DNA of 64,000 bases, taken from CAVXUB01 sp963764805 (GTDB taxonomy: Bacteria > Actinomycetota > Acidimicrobiia > Acidimicrobiales > Bog-793). The translations under genes and the position numbers were made by a program. The stretch covers positions 248,001-312,000 of the forward strand of contig CAVXUB010000006.1 in the NCBI GenBank assembly GCA_963764805.1, in the 5' to 3' direction. The notes under the pieces are model-generated. The model was not told the origin of the DNA. It saw only the letters and a program-made list of their open reading frames with translations, and did no database searches. Shown in pieces: positions 38,603 to 47,109 of this stretch. How positions within the stretch are numbered: the first letter of the stretch is position 1; each line of letters starts with the position of its first letter.

Positions 38603-39628
38603 ATGTCCTCGAAACGCCGCCGGCTGGTCAAAGCCGGCGCCCTCACCGGCGGAGCCCTGGTTGTGGCCGGTGGTGCAGCCGCAGCGGCCGGCAAGGTCCT
38701 CCTCCGGTCCGACCGGCGCCGGCGGGGGCCCGAAGGGCTGCGCATGCCGGAGGACCTCAGGCACCACGTCATCGGCGGCTCCGACGGGGCGAGGCTGCAT
38801 GCGGTGGAGCGCGGCAGCGGGAGGCCGCTCGTGATGCTGCACGGTGTCACTCTCTCCTGCCGCACCTGGTGCTACCAGCTCCACGAGCTGGCCGAGGACC
38901 ACCGCCTGCTCGCTCTCGACCTCCGCGGGCATGGCGAATCGGTCCCCGGTGGGCGGGGGGCGACGATCGAGGCGATGGCCGCCGACCTCGTCGAGTGGCT
39001 GGAGGCGCTGGACCTCCACGACGTCGTGCTCGTCGGGCACTCGATGGGGAGCATGGTCTCGTTGAAGGCGCTGGTCGAGTACCCGCGCCGCACCGCAGAA
39101 CGGGTGGCCGGGCTGGTGATAGTCGGCGGCACCGCCGGCGTGGAGGTGCCGGTGTTCGGCTGGCCCTACATCGCCGGACTCGTGACTGCATTCGGCGAGC
39201 GGGGTCTGGAGGTCTTCTCGCGCAGGCGGCTGCCGACACTTCCGGCGGGGGATCTCGGTTACCTGATATCGCGGATCGGCCTCGGTTCGAGACCTGCTCC
39301 CGAGCACGTCGAGCTGACCCTCGAGATGATGCGGGCGATGGACAGCGGTCACATGGCCGAGATCCTGCCCGGCCTGCTGGCGTTCGACGAGTGGGAAGCG
39401 GTCTCGTCTCTCCGCCTGCCGATGCTCGTGATGGTGGGCGACAAGGACCGGCTCACGCCACCTGCCTACGCCCGCCGACTGATCAGAACGGTGGCGGGCT
39501 CGGCCCTCGTCACTTATCCGGGCGCCGGCCACATGCTGATGCTGGAGCGCCACCAGCAGGTGAGCTTCGAGATCGCCTCGTTCGCTTCGCCCCTGCAGGG
39601 CACGACAGCGGCGGCGTCGGCTCTCTGA
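38603..39628 (+). CDS. Alpha/beta hydrolase, membrane-anchored or exported
   Basis: This is an alpha/beta-hydrolase of unknown substrate. A basic start (SSKRRRLVKAG) and a hydrophobic Ala/Gly stretch to about residue 32 suggest a signal anchor or an exported protein. The catalytic triad can be read as Ser in VLVGHSMGSMVS, Asp in MVGDKDRLTPP and His in PGAGHMLMLERH; the oxyanion segment is VMLHGVTLS. It sits one base after alr and before the uracil-DNA glycosylase. A hydrolase at this point, between alr and tsaE, is common in actinobacteria, but its job is not known. 341 residues. Confidence 0.85.
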   Translation: MSSKRRRLVKAGALTGGALVVAGGAAAAAGKVLLRSDRRRRGPEGLRMPEDLRHHVIGGSDGARLHAVERGSGRPLVMLHGVTLSCRTWCYQLHELAEDHRLLALDLRGHGESVPGGRGATIEAMAADLVEWLEALDLHDVVLVGHSMGSMVSLKALVEYPRRTAERVAGLVIVGGTAGVEVPVFGWPYIAGLVTAFGERGLEVFSRRRLPTLPAGDLGYLISRIGLGSRPAPEHVELTLEMMRAMDSGHMAEILPGLLAFDEWEAVSSLRLPMLVMVGDKDRLTPPAYARRLIRTVAGSALVTYPGAGHMLMLERHQQVSFEIASFASPLQGTTAAASAL

Positions 39629-39657
39629 GCACCGTCGAGATCGCGACGGCGCAGGGA

Positions 39658-39663
39658 TAGCAT
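39658..39663 (+). promoter_or_regulatory. -10-like box 6 nt before the udg start
   Basis: TAGCAT ends six bases before the ATG of the glycosylase gene and no Shine-Dalgarno sequence is present, which fits leaderless transcription. No clear -35 is seen. Confidence 0.4.
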
Positions 39664-39669
39664 GCCTCG

Positions 39670-40227
39670 ATGTTGTCGCTCGACGAGCTGGCGGCGATCG
39701 CCCACGACTGTGTCGCCTGCCCGCTGGCGGCAGGTCGCACGCAGGTCGTCTTCGGGGTCGGCAACCCGCACGCCGACCTGATGCTGGTGGGCGAGGCGCC
39801 CGGCCGCGAGGAGGACCTGAAGGGCGAGCCGTTCGTCGGCCGATCGGGCAAGCTGCTCGACCGCCTGCTGGCCGAGGAGATGGGGCTCGACCGGACGTCG
39901 TGCTACATCGCCAACGTGATCAAGTGCCGCCCGCCTGACAACCGCGATCCGGAGGCGGCAGAGGTGGCTTCCTGCCGCCACTTCCTGCAGTCGCAGATCG
40001 AGCTGATCGATCCGCGAGTCATCGTGACCCTCGGCAACTTCGCCTCCAAGACCCTGCTCGCCACCACCGAGGGGGTGACACGCCTCAGGGGCAGGTCCTA
40101 CGAGCTCGGGGGCAGGCTCGTCGTGCCCACCTTCCATCCCTCGGCCGCGCTCAGGTCCGGCGGCGTGGTGGTGGCCCAGATCCGCGCCGACCTGGTGCGG
40201 GCAAAGGTCGCCCTGGCGGCAGCGTGA
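39670..40227 (+). CDS. Uracil-DNA glycosylase, family 4 (Fe-S)
   Basis: This enzyme cuts uracil out of DNA. Family-4 traits are present: the four cysteines for a 4Fe-4S cluster (CVAC at residues 14-17, Cys in NVIKCRPPDNR and Cys in EVASCRHFLQ), motif 1 as VGEAPGREEDLKGEPFVG, and motif 2 as PTFHPSAALR. The length of 185 residues fits the compact family. It starts at ATG 39670 without a ribosome-binding site but with a -10-like box close by. It lies between the hydrolase and tsaE. Confidence 0.93.
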   Translation: MLSLDELAAIAHDCVACPLAAGRTQVVFGVGNPHADLMLVGEAPGREEDLKGEPFVGRSGKLLDRLLAEEMGLDRTSCYIANVIKCRPPDNRDPEAAEVASCRHFLQSQIELIDPRVIVTLGNFASKTLLATTEGVTRLRGRSYELGGRLVVPTFHPSAALRSGGVVVAQIRADLVRAKVALAAA

Positions 40228-40234
40228 GCGGCTG

Positions 40235-40714
40235 ATGAGGATCGTTTCGGGCTCTCCCGACGACACCCGTTCGTTCGGTGCGGCCCTTGCGGGTGTCCTG
40301 CGTCCCGGCGACGTCGTGCTCCTCGTAGGCGAGCTCGGCGCCGGCAAGACGACGCTCGTCGGGGGCATCGGCAGGGCGCTGGGTATCACCGAGCCGATGA
40401 CCAGCCCGACCTTCACGTTGATGCGGACCTACGAGGGCGATCGGCTGGTCGCCCATGTCGACGCGTGGCGTCTCGAGAACCTGCGCGAGGTGCTCGATCT
40501 CGGGCTCGAGGAGCTGCTCGACCAAGGAGCGATCGCTCTCGTCGAGTGGGGGGACGCCGTTGCCCCGCTGCTCGGCACCGATGCCATCGTCGTCCGCATC
40601 GAGGCGGGTTCCTCGGACGCCGAGCGGACGATCGAGGTCGACTCGGAGGGACCGGCGGCCGATCGGCTCGCCGCCCTGCAGGCTGATTGGCGACCGTCGG
40701 GGGGACGGGTATGA
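40235..40714 (+). CDS. tsaE: tRNA t6A synthesis ATPase TsaE
   Basis: TsaE is the small ATPase of the t6A machinery that modifies A37 of ANN-decoding tRNAs, working with TsaB and TsaD. The Walker A motif is VGELGAGKTTLVGGIGRALG near residue 32, followed by MTSPTFTLMRTYEG and VHVDAWRLENL-type residues (here AHVDAWRLENLREV), then ALVEWGD. It has 159 residues. Its stop overlaps the tsaB ATG, so the two are translationally coupled. Confidence 0.95.
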   Translation: MRIVSGSPDDTRSFGAALAGVLRPGDVVLLVGELGAGKTTLVGGIGRALGITEPMTSPTFTLMRTYEGDRLVAHVDAWRLENLREVLDLGLEELLDQGAIALVEWGDAVAPLLGTDAIVVRIEAGSSDAERTIEVDSEGPAADRLAALQADWRPSGGRV

Positions 40715-41454
40715 GCCCCCTCGTGCTGGCGATCGAAACAGCGACCGGAGAGGCGGCTGCTGCCCTCGCCGACGACTCGGGAGCGCTGGCGTGGACGGCG
40801 GTAGCCCGCGGCCGCCGCCATGTCGAGGCCATTCACCCGGCCATCGACTTCGTCTGCCGCCAGACGCAGGTGGAGCTGCGAGCCCTGGATGCGATCGTCG
40901 TCGACATCGGTCCCGGCCTCTTCACGGGCCTGCGGGCGGGCGTCACGGCTGCCAACGCTCTCGGCTTCGCCCTGGGGCTGCCCGTGATCGGGATGACCAG
41001 CCTGCAGGTGCTGGCAGAGGCGGCGCGGCGGCTCGGGCTGGAGGCGCTTCCCGTCGTCGACATGAGGAGGGGAGAGATCGCCTGGGCCTTTTCCGGGGAC
41101 GGCGACGCCCCGTCCCTCGGCACGCCGGCCGAGCTGGCGGCAGAGCTGGCGTCGGCCGAGCTCTCTTCGCCCGGTGCGGGCGGGGTGTTGCCGACGCTCG
41201 TCGGCGACGGTGCCGTGCGCTACCGGCAGGAGCTGGTTGAGTTGTCGGGTCGTGACCTGCGGGTGGCCGCCGGCTTGCAGTTCCCGCCGGCCGCCGTGCT
41301 GGCAGAGCTCGGGGTGGGCGCGCTGGTGGCGGGCGCCGGCAGCGTCGGAGGCGCGCCGAACCAGGTGATGCCGATGTACATGCGGGAGGCGGATGTGGCG
41401 ATCAACTGGCAGACCCGGCAGAGCCGGGCGTCGCTCGGGGGTGCTGCGCGATGA
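40711..41454 (+). CDS. tsaB: tRNA t6A synthesis protein TsaB
   Basis: TsaB is the scaffold paralogue that pairs with TsaD. The ATG at 40711 overlaps the tsaE TGA and gives MSPLVLAIETATGEAAAALA. The ASKHA-type fold shows in DIGPGLFTGLRAGVTAANAL and VIGMTSLQVLAEAARRL. An upstream in-frame GTG exists but lies inside tsaE. The 247-residue protein ends where rimI begins, again with an overlap. The longer C-terminal part, with PNQVMPMYMREADVAINW, resembles other actinobacterial TsaB. Confidence 0.94.
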   Translation: MSPLVLAIETATGEAAAALADDSGALAWTAVARGRRHVEAIHPAIDFVCRQTQVELRALDAIVVDIGPGLFTGLRAGVTAANALGFALGLPVIGMTSLQVLAEAARRLGLEALPVVDMRRGEIAWAFSGDGDAPSLGTPAELAAELASAELSSPGAGGVLPTLVGDGAVRYRQELVELSGRDLRVAAGLQFPPAAVLAELGVGALVAGAGSVGGAPNQVMPMYMREADVAINWQTRQSRASLGGAAR

Positions 41455-42008
41455 GCGCCTGGCGCGGCGGCACCAGTGAGCAGACCGTTCCGCCGCCGGG
41501 TTTCTCGCTGGCGGACCTCGAGATCGTCCCGATGCGCAGGCGTCACGTGCGCCCGGTGCTCTCCATCGAGGAGCGGGTGTTCCCGACCCCCTGGTCGATG
41601 GGCCTCTACCTGACGGAGCTGGCGCAGCCTGCCACCCGGTCGTACTGGGTGGCCCGCTACAACCAGCAGGTGGTCGGCTACGGCGGCCTGATGCTGGTCG
41701 TCGGGGAAGCACACGTGACGACACTGGCGGTGGCCCCGGAGTGGCACCGGCGGCACATCGGCAAGGTCCTGCTCCTCAAGCTCGCCCGCGAGGCGCGGCT
41801 CAGGGAGTGCTCGCACCTCACCCTCGAGGTCCGGATGACCAACGTTGCGGCGCAGAGCCTCTACCGAGAGTTCGGTTTCGTGCCGGCCGGGGTCCGTAAG
41901 AACTACTACGCGGAAGTTAATGAGGACGCATTGATCATGTGGGCCTACGACATCGACGGGGATGGTTACGAGGCGCGCCTGGCGGCGATCGAGGCCGCTC
42001 TCCGGTGA
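41451..42008 (+). CDS. rimI: Ribosomal-protein-alanine N-acetyltransferase-like (RimI)
   Basis: This GNAT acetyltransferase resembles RimI, which acetylates the N-terminus of ribosomal protein S18. The core runs from EIVPMRRRHVRPVLSIEERV to FPTPWSMGLYLTEL, with the acetyl-CoA loop near VAPEWHRRHIGKVLLLKLA and the C-terminal NVAAQSLYREFGFVPAGVRK. An N-terminal stretch of about 20 residues is extra. The setting between tsaB and tsaD is the usual actinobacterial one. The substrate here is not proven. 185 residues. Confidence 0.9.
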   Translation: MSAWRGGTSEQTVPPPGFSLADLEIVPMRRRHVRPVLSIEERVFPTPWSMGLYLTELAQPATRSYWVARYNQQVVGYGGLMLVVGEAHVTTLAVAPEWHRRHIGKVLLLKLAREARLRECSHLTLEVRMTNVAAQSLYREFGFVPAGVRKNYYAEVNEDALIMWAYDIDGDGYEARLAAIEAALR

Positions 42009-43055
42009 CCACCCTCGGCAAAGCCCCCTACCGGCAGGGTCCTCGCCATCGAGACCTCCTGCGACGAGACGGCTGCCGCCGTCGTCCGCGACGGGCGCCA
42101 CGTCGAGTCTTCGGTCGTCTCCAGCCAGGTGGATCTGCATGCGCGCTACGGGGGCGTGGTTCCCGAGATCGCCGGGCGGGCACACGTCGAGCTGATCGTG
42201 CCGGTGGTGTCGGAGGCGCTCGAGCGTGCCGGATCGATGGCCGCGGGAGAGCGGGCACCGCGTCCCGCTCTCGACGCAATAGCCGTCACAGTCGGCCCCG
42301 GCCTGATCGGTGCACTGCTGGTGGGCGTGAGCGCCGCCAAGTCCCTGGCGCTCGCATGGGACCTGCCGCTGGTGGGGGTCAACCACCTGGAGGGCCACCT
42401 CTACGCCAGCCTGCTCGAGGATCCTGACCTCGAGATGCCGGTGGTCGTGCTGCTCGTCTCCGGGGGCCACACCCTGCTCGTCCGCATGGACTCGCCCGGG
42501 CGTTACGAGATCCTCGGCGAGACGATCGACGACGCTGCCGGCGAGGCATTCGACAAGGTTGCCCGCTATCTGGATCTCGGCTACCCGGGGGGACCTGCGA
42601 TCGATCGGACGGCCGCTGCGGGCGACGCGAAGTCGATCGCCTTCCCCCGCGCCAGGGTCGAGGGAGCGCACGACTTCTCGTTCTCGGGGCTGAAGACCTC
42701 GGTCGTCAACTACGTGAGGCGCAATCCGGACGTCGCCACCGAGGACGTGGCCGCCTCGTTCCAGTTGGCAGTCGTCGAGACGCTGCTGGCCAAGGCGCTG
42801 GCTGCGGCCGACGCCGTCGGGGCTCGCGGCATCTGCCTGGCGGGCGGTGTCGCCGCCAACTCGCTGCTTCGCAGGCGCACCCTCGAGGCGTGCGAGGAGG
42901 CCGGCCTGCGGGCTTTCCTGCCCAGCCGGGCGATGTGCACCGACAACGCGGCGATGATCGCCGCCGCCGGCTGGTGGCGGTTGCAGAGCGACGGTCCGTC
43001 GCCGCTGTCGATCGGCGCCGACCCCAACCTGCGCTTCCCGGCCTCCATACGCTGA
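42005..43055 (+). CDS. tsaD: tRNA t6A transferase TsaD (one frame break)
   Basis: TsaD transfers the threonylcarbamoyl group to tRNA A37. The GTG at 42005 overlaps the rimI stop and opens TTLGKAPYR, but the frame changes near 42036 before VLAIETSCDETAAAVVRDGR. Removing one base gives a 349-residue protein of normal length. Metal-binding His residues are in VNHLEGHLYASLL; other signatures are VTVGPGLIGALLVGVSAAKS, LLVSGGHTLLVRM, AHDFSFSGLKTSVVNYV and CLAGGVAANSLLRRRTLEA. The stop lies just before a small hairpin shared with the convergent gene. Confidence 0.95.
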
Positions 43056-43056
43056 C

Positions 43057-43076
43057 TTCCGGTCCTTTTGCCGGAG
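43057..43076. terminator. Small hairpin between convergent genes
   Basis: TTCCGG pairs with CCGGAG around an eight-base loop that contains TTTT. It falls between the tsaD stop (43055) and the minus-strand stop at 43080-43082, so it could end transcription from both sides. Confidence 0.45.
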
Positions 43077-43079
43077 CGA

Positions 43080-45432
43080 TCAGGAGGTGGCCCCGGATCT
43101 CGTCCGCCGGTGGAGACGCCGCCGCCGATCCTGCGGCACGCCGGTGCTGCCGCCGCCGGTCCTCCCGCCGACGGTCCCACAGCGGCACCGCCAGCAGCAC
43201 AACGAGCCCGGCGCAGGCGAGCGCAAGTGCCAAGTCGAGATGGGGCGGCGCATAGGAGAACCCGACGGTGCTCGAGCCTGCCGGCAGTCGCACCGCCTGC
43301 AGGTCGAGGCCGTCCGCCGAGGCAGCCACCGTGGCCGCCCGCCCGTCGACGGTCGCCGACCAGCCGGGAAGGTCGAGCTCGGCGCGCTCCAGCACCGCCG
43401 GGGCCGAGCATCGAGCGACGACCGAGCCGAGATCGCCCGACTGCAGACGGCAGCCGCCGCCAGCTGTCGAGTAGAAGGCCCGTGGCGCCGGCAGCGCGTA
43501 GATCGACACGAAGCTGTCCTGGTAGGTGAGCCGGAGCCCTCCGCGTAGGGCGCCGCGCCGCCGAAGAAGCGTGACGCGGCCGGCGTCACCACGAACCGCA
43601 CGTCGACCGCCTCCAACTCGGTGAGCTGCGACAGGACGAGTGCCGGCGTGTCGCTCGCCGTGCCGTCGAAGATCTTTGCGCTGACGCCCGGCGCCAGGTA
43701 TCGCGACACGTCGAGCGACCAGGCCTTCGGCACCGGCAGGTCGTTCACGTCGAGCGAGGCGAGACCGAAGTAGGAGCCGTAGTTCGGGATGTAGACCCCG
43801 CCCACCGAGAAGAAACGCCCCTCGCCGAGGTGCGCTCCCAACCAGCTCACCGCCGCCTCGTCCACGGTCTCCGAGCGCGGGCTCGAGAGCTGCGGGAAGG
43901 CGAACATCGCGCCGGCGTCGAGGACGAGCAGTGCTGCGAGAGCGGCGAGCGCCGTCCGCCGGCGGCCGAGCAGGCCCGCCGACCGTGACGGCTACCAGCA
44001 TGCCGCCGGACCAACAGAGAACGCCTACCAGGTAGGGGCGATAAGCGCTGGTCGCATCCCACAGCGGCCGGGCGGTCGTCCACGCCCCGGCGAAGGCGAT
44101 GCCGCCGATGGCAGCTGCTCCCAGCCCGCCGGCGAGCACGCCGGCCCAGCGCCGCCGGCCGGCCGGGCCTGCGAGCGCCTCCAGACCGAAACAGGCGAGG
44201 ATCACGAAGGCCATCTCGAAGGCGACGTCGGCGTACTTGGGAAAATTCGCCTGGCTCGTGAGGGGCACCACCTCGGCCAGCAGATGGGCGAAGGGCGGGA
44301 CCCCGAACACCCAGAGCACCAGCGCCAGTGAGAGCACCCCGAGCAGGATCCGCAGCCCCCGCTCGCGGCGCGCCGCCACCAGGCCGGCGAAGCCGACGGC
44401 GATGCCCGAGATCGTGAGGTAGCCGCCGCCGCTTCCGAAGTAGGAGTCGAGGTGCCGGGTCGGGTCTTGAGCGGCGAAGCGGACGAGGGGACCGAAGAGG
44501 TAGGGGAGGCCCAGCACCGGCAGGCTGTAGGGCTTGCGGAAATCGAAACGGACCGAGCCGGCGTGCACGCCCACCACCGCCACATGCACGTAGCCGGCAA
44601 AGGGCACGAGGATCGGCGCCGCCAGCAGCAGCCCCGCCCCCACGGCGAGCCCGCAGCGCGAGGCGTAGGCGAGGCGACCGCCGGCGGGGTGGCCCGAGCA
44701 GCGCAAGATGAACCAGACCACCACCATCGACCCTTCGACGTAGGCGATCTCGGGAAAGCCGGAGTAGGCGGCGAGGGCGACGCCGAGCGCCAGGGCGATC
44801 CAGCCGCCTACATCGGGGGCGCCGCGGCGGTAGATGCGTTCGACTCCGAGGAGCATCAGCGGAAGGAGCGGCACCGGGTTGGCGCCGGCGCTTCCGTACC
44901 AGGCGAGCGTGCCGTTGAGCGCGAACAGCAGGCCCCCGACCGTTGCCACCGCAGGCCCGAAACGCAGCTCCCGCAGGAGCAGCCACGTCCCCAGCCCGGC
45001 AGCGCACTCGAGCAGCAGGTGGAAGAGGAGCTGTCCCTGCGGCAGTGCCAGGAGCAGGGTCGGCGGGTAGAGGGCGCCCGACTGCATTCCGGCGGCCAAC
45101 GGCGTGCCGAGTCCCTCGAAGGGGTTCCACCAGGGGACCACGAGGTGCAGCCAGTCGAGCGCCGCCCGATGACCGAGCGCCTCCGCGGTGTAGCCGATGT
45201 TGGGGTCGATCGACCACTGGCCGGGGAGGAAGCCGGCCTGTGTCACCGTGCCCGTACGGCCGAGAGGGACGAGAGGGTCGACGTCGACGATCCCGAGGAT
45301 CGGGAGAACGTTGGCGGCGAGGACCCCGAGCACGACGAGCGACGGCCAGGTTGCCCTTCGCAGCACGGATGACGGGCCCCCCACGGCGGACGCCCCCTCG
45401 GGCGGCGCCGCCAGGACGGCCGTCGTCGACAA
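43080..45432 (-). CDS. YfhO-like membrane protein (two or three frame breaks)
   Basis: This is a large polytopic membrane protein of the YfhO type, a GT-C-related family that in other bacteria helps glycosylate cell-wall polymers or lipids. It starts at TTG 45432. The loop WWNPFEGLGTPLAAGMQSGA is the family hallmark, and about a dozen hydrophobic segments follow. The frame changes near 43978 (into MFAFPQLSSPRSETVDEAAV), again near 43535 (into RLTYQDSFVSIYALPAPRAF) and probably once more near 43150, to reach the TGA at 43080. The C-terminal soluble domain (WSATVDGRAATVAASADG) is also typical of YfhO. About 783 residues after correction. Substrate unknown. Confidence 0.75.
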
Positions 45433-45442
45433 GTGCGGCAGC

Positions 45443-45841
45443 CTACGGCTCGGGTGTAGCCCTGCCCGGGCCGTCGCTCTCCTCGGTCGCTGCGGAGCTG
45501 TCCGGCCGCGGCGGCGACGCGGCGCTGATCCCCAGCTCCTGCACGATGACCACCTGCCGTGCTGCCAGCCGGTCGATGCTCGTCGTGAGGTGGAAGACGA
45601 GCACGAACAGGAACAGCACCGCCAGCAGCAGCAGGAGGTCGGGCGGATAGTCGACCCCGACGAGGCGCGCCATCCGGTCGAGGAGGTGCAGAGGGAGGGT
45701 CGCCGAGAGGAAGACCATGACGAAACTGACGCCGAGCCACAAGAGCGCGGCCTGCTCGCGCACGATCCGCCGCCGCATCGCTGTCACGGAGAGCCCCAGG
45801 AACCCGATGCTCAGCACGATCGAAAGGACGAAGGTCCTCAT
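45443..45841 (-). CDS. DUF2304 family small membrane protein
   Basis: This 132-residue protein belongs by pattern to DUF2304. It has an N-terminal helix (FVLSIVLSIGFLGLSVTAM), a basic loop RRRIVREQAALLW, two more helices (about residues 35-50 and 70-90) and a final segment HLTTSIDRLAARQVVIVQEL. The last 30 residues are polar and acidic. Such proteins commonly sit beside a GT2 glycosyltransferase. Its ATG overlaps the stop of that gene here (45838-45841), so they are co-translated. The molecular role is not established. Confidence 0.8.
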   Translation of the reverse strand: MRTFVLSIVLSIGFLGLSVTAMRRRIVREQAALLWLGVSFVMVFLSATLPLHLLDRMARLVGVDYPPDLLLLLAVLFLFVLVFHLTTSIDRLAARQVVIVQELGISAASPPRPDSSAATEESDGPGRATPEP

Positions 45842-46677
45842 CCGGTCTCCTTTCCCTGCGGTCGGTCCGATCGCTGGAAGCTGTCGACGAGCAGCGACAG
45901 CACGACGCGGGCAATGTAGTAGGCCGAGCGAAGGCCGGCGATGCTGGAGCGACCGTGCTGGCGGTGCTGCATCCGCACGGGCACCTCCTCCACCACGAGG
46001 CCGTGCCGCGCCGCCAGCACCAGGGCCTCGGCCTCCGGGAAGTCCACCGGGTACGTGCGCGCGAACAGCTGGAGAGCCTTCGGTCCGACGGCGCTGAAGC
46101 CGGACGTCGTATCCGTATAGGTCGTGCCCGTCTGCATCCTGACCATCCACGAGAGCAGGTGCATGCCGATCCGCCGGCCGCTCGGCGCGGCGTAGTCGCC
46201 GCGCCCCAGCCATCGGGAGCCGACGGTCATGTCGGCGCGGCCGTCGAGCAGGGGTTCCATCAGGCGCGTCAATTCAGAGGCGTCGTGCTGCCCGTCGCCG
46301 TCCGCCCGCACCGCCACGGCACAGCCCGCCCGCAGCGCATAGCGGTAGCCGGCCTGCACGGCCCCGCCGATGCCCAGGTTGACCGGCAGGCGGATGACCA
46401 CCGCACCGGCATCCGCCGCCTGCGCCGCGGTGTCGTCGGTGGAGGAGTCGTCGACCACCACCACGAGCGCGGCGGGCAGCGCCCGGGATATCGCCCGCAC
46501 CACCTCGCCGACCACGGCGGCCTCGTTGAACGCCGGCACCACCGCGCAGATGGTGGCGGTCGAGACCTTGGCAGGTGCCCGCTCGGGAGCACGAGGAAGG
46601 CTCGCCCGCAACGCCGGATCCGGCGCCGACCTGCGCATCCGCCTGCCGGCGGTCGAGGCGCCGGTCCCGGGTGACAT
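45838..46677 (-). CDS. Family 2 glycosyltransferase (dolichyl-phosphate-sugar synthase-like)
   Basis: This GT-A fold enzyme probably loads a sugar onto a polyprenyl phosphate. The N-terminal motif ICAVVPAFNEAAVVGEVV starts at about residue 42. The nucleotide-binding segment VVVDDSSTDDTA, the DXD-like VRADGDGQHDASEL and the acceptor segment GSRWLGRGDY follow; TTSGFSAVGPKALQLFARTY is typical of the DPM1-like group. No C-terminal membrane domain is present, which fits its pairing with DUF2304. Start at ATG 46677, with a -10-like TACGCT close upstream; a longer frame exists. The sugar is unknown. 279 residues. Confidence 0.85.
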   Translation of the reverse strand: MSPGTGASTAGRRMRRSAPDPALRASLPRAPERAPAKVSTATICAVVPAFNEAAVVGEVVRAISRALPAALVVVVDDSSTDDTAAQAADAGAVVIRLPVNLGIGGAVQAGYRYALRAGCAVAVRADGDGQHDASELTRLMEPLLDGRADMTVGSRWLGRGDYAAPSGRRIGMHLLSWMVRMQTGTTYTDTTSGFSAVGPKALQLFARTYPVDFPEAEALVLAARHGLVVEEVPVRMQHRQHGRSSIAGLRSAYYIARVVLSLLVDSFQRSDRPQGKETG

Positions 46678-46685
46678 CGCGGCCG

Positions 46686-46691
46686 AGCGTA
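46686..46691 (-). promoter_or_regulatory. -10-like box 8 nt before the GT2 start
   Basis: On the minus strand TACGCT lies eight bases ahead of the ATG of the glycosyltransferase gene. With no ribosome-binding site visible this fits a leaderless start, divergent from the groES promoter. Confidence 0.3.
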
Positions 46692-46706
46692 GCAGCGGGC
46701 GCCAGG

Positions 46707-46735
46707 TTGCCCCCGCCACGTTGCGCCGCTATCGT
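46707..46735 (+). promoter_or_regulatory. Probable groES promoter
   Basis: TTGCCC (46707-46712) and TATCGT (46730-46735) are spaced by 17 nt and lie directly ahead of, and touching, the CIRCE operator. Binding of a repressor to CIRCE would block this promoter. Confidence 0.45.
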
Positions 46736-46761
46736 TAGCACTCGCTAGGCAAGAGTGCTAA
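46735..46761 (+). promoter_or_regulatory. CIRCE operator (HrcA binding site)
   Basis: TTAGCACTC at 46735-46743, a nine-base spacer, and GAGTGCTAA at 46753-46761 match the CIRCE consensus exactly in both arms. In other bacteria the repressor HrcA binds this element and releases it on heat shock. hrcA is not in the window. The element is 54 nt before groES. Confidence 0.97.
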
Positions 46762-46815
46762 CGCCTGAGACCAAACCTCAGAAGGAAACAGAGCAACCAC
46801 AGGGAGGCTCCAACG

Positions 46816-47109
46816 ATGAAGTTGCACCCGCTGGACGACCGGATCGTCGTCCGCCCGAGTGAGTCCGAGGAGACGACCGCGTCCGGTCTGGTCATCCCGG
46901 ACACCGCCAAAGAGAAGCCCCAGCAGGGCGAGGTACTGGCTGTCGGCCCCGGCCGGCGTGCCGAGCAGAGCGGCGAGATCATCCCCCTCGACGTCGCCGT
47001 CGGCGACAAGGTCGTCTACTCCAAGTACGGGGGCACCGAGATCACCATCGACGGTGAGGACCTGCTCATCCTTTCCAGCCGGGACGTGCTCGCCAAGGTC
47101 GTGAACTGA
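46816..47109 (+). CDS. groES: Co-chaperonin GroES
   Basis: GroES is the lid of the GroEL folding chamber. The 97-residue protein has the usual KLHPLDDRIVVRPSESEETT start, the mobile loop TASGLVIPDTAKEKPQQGEV and the end LLILSSRDVLAKVVN. A GGGAGG ribosome-binding site precedes the ATG. CIRCE upstream indicates HrcA control. The groEL ATG overlaps the last base of its stop. Confidence 0.98.
   Translation: MKLHPLDDRIVVRPSESEETTASGLVIPDTAKEKPQQGEVLAVGPGRRAEQSGEIIPLDVAVGDKVVYSKYGGTEITIDGEDLLILSSRDVLAKVVN

Noticed and set aside
42706..43079. Extension of the YfhO-like protein into tsaD on the opposite strand
   Set aside because: The frame stays open to 42706, but a convergent hairpin at 43057-43076 and a TGA at 43080 in another frame indicate that the gene ends there once a further frame break is allowed.
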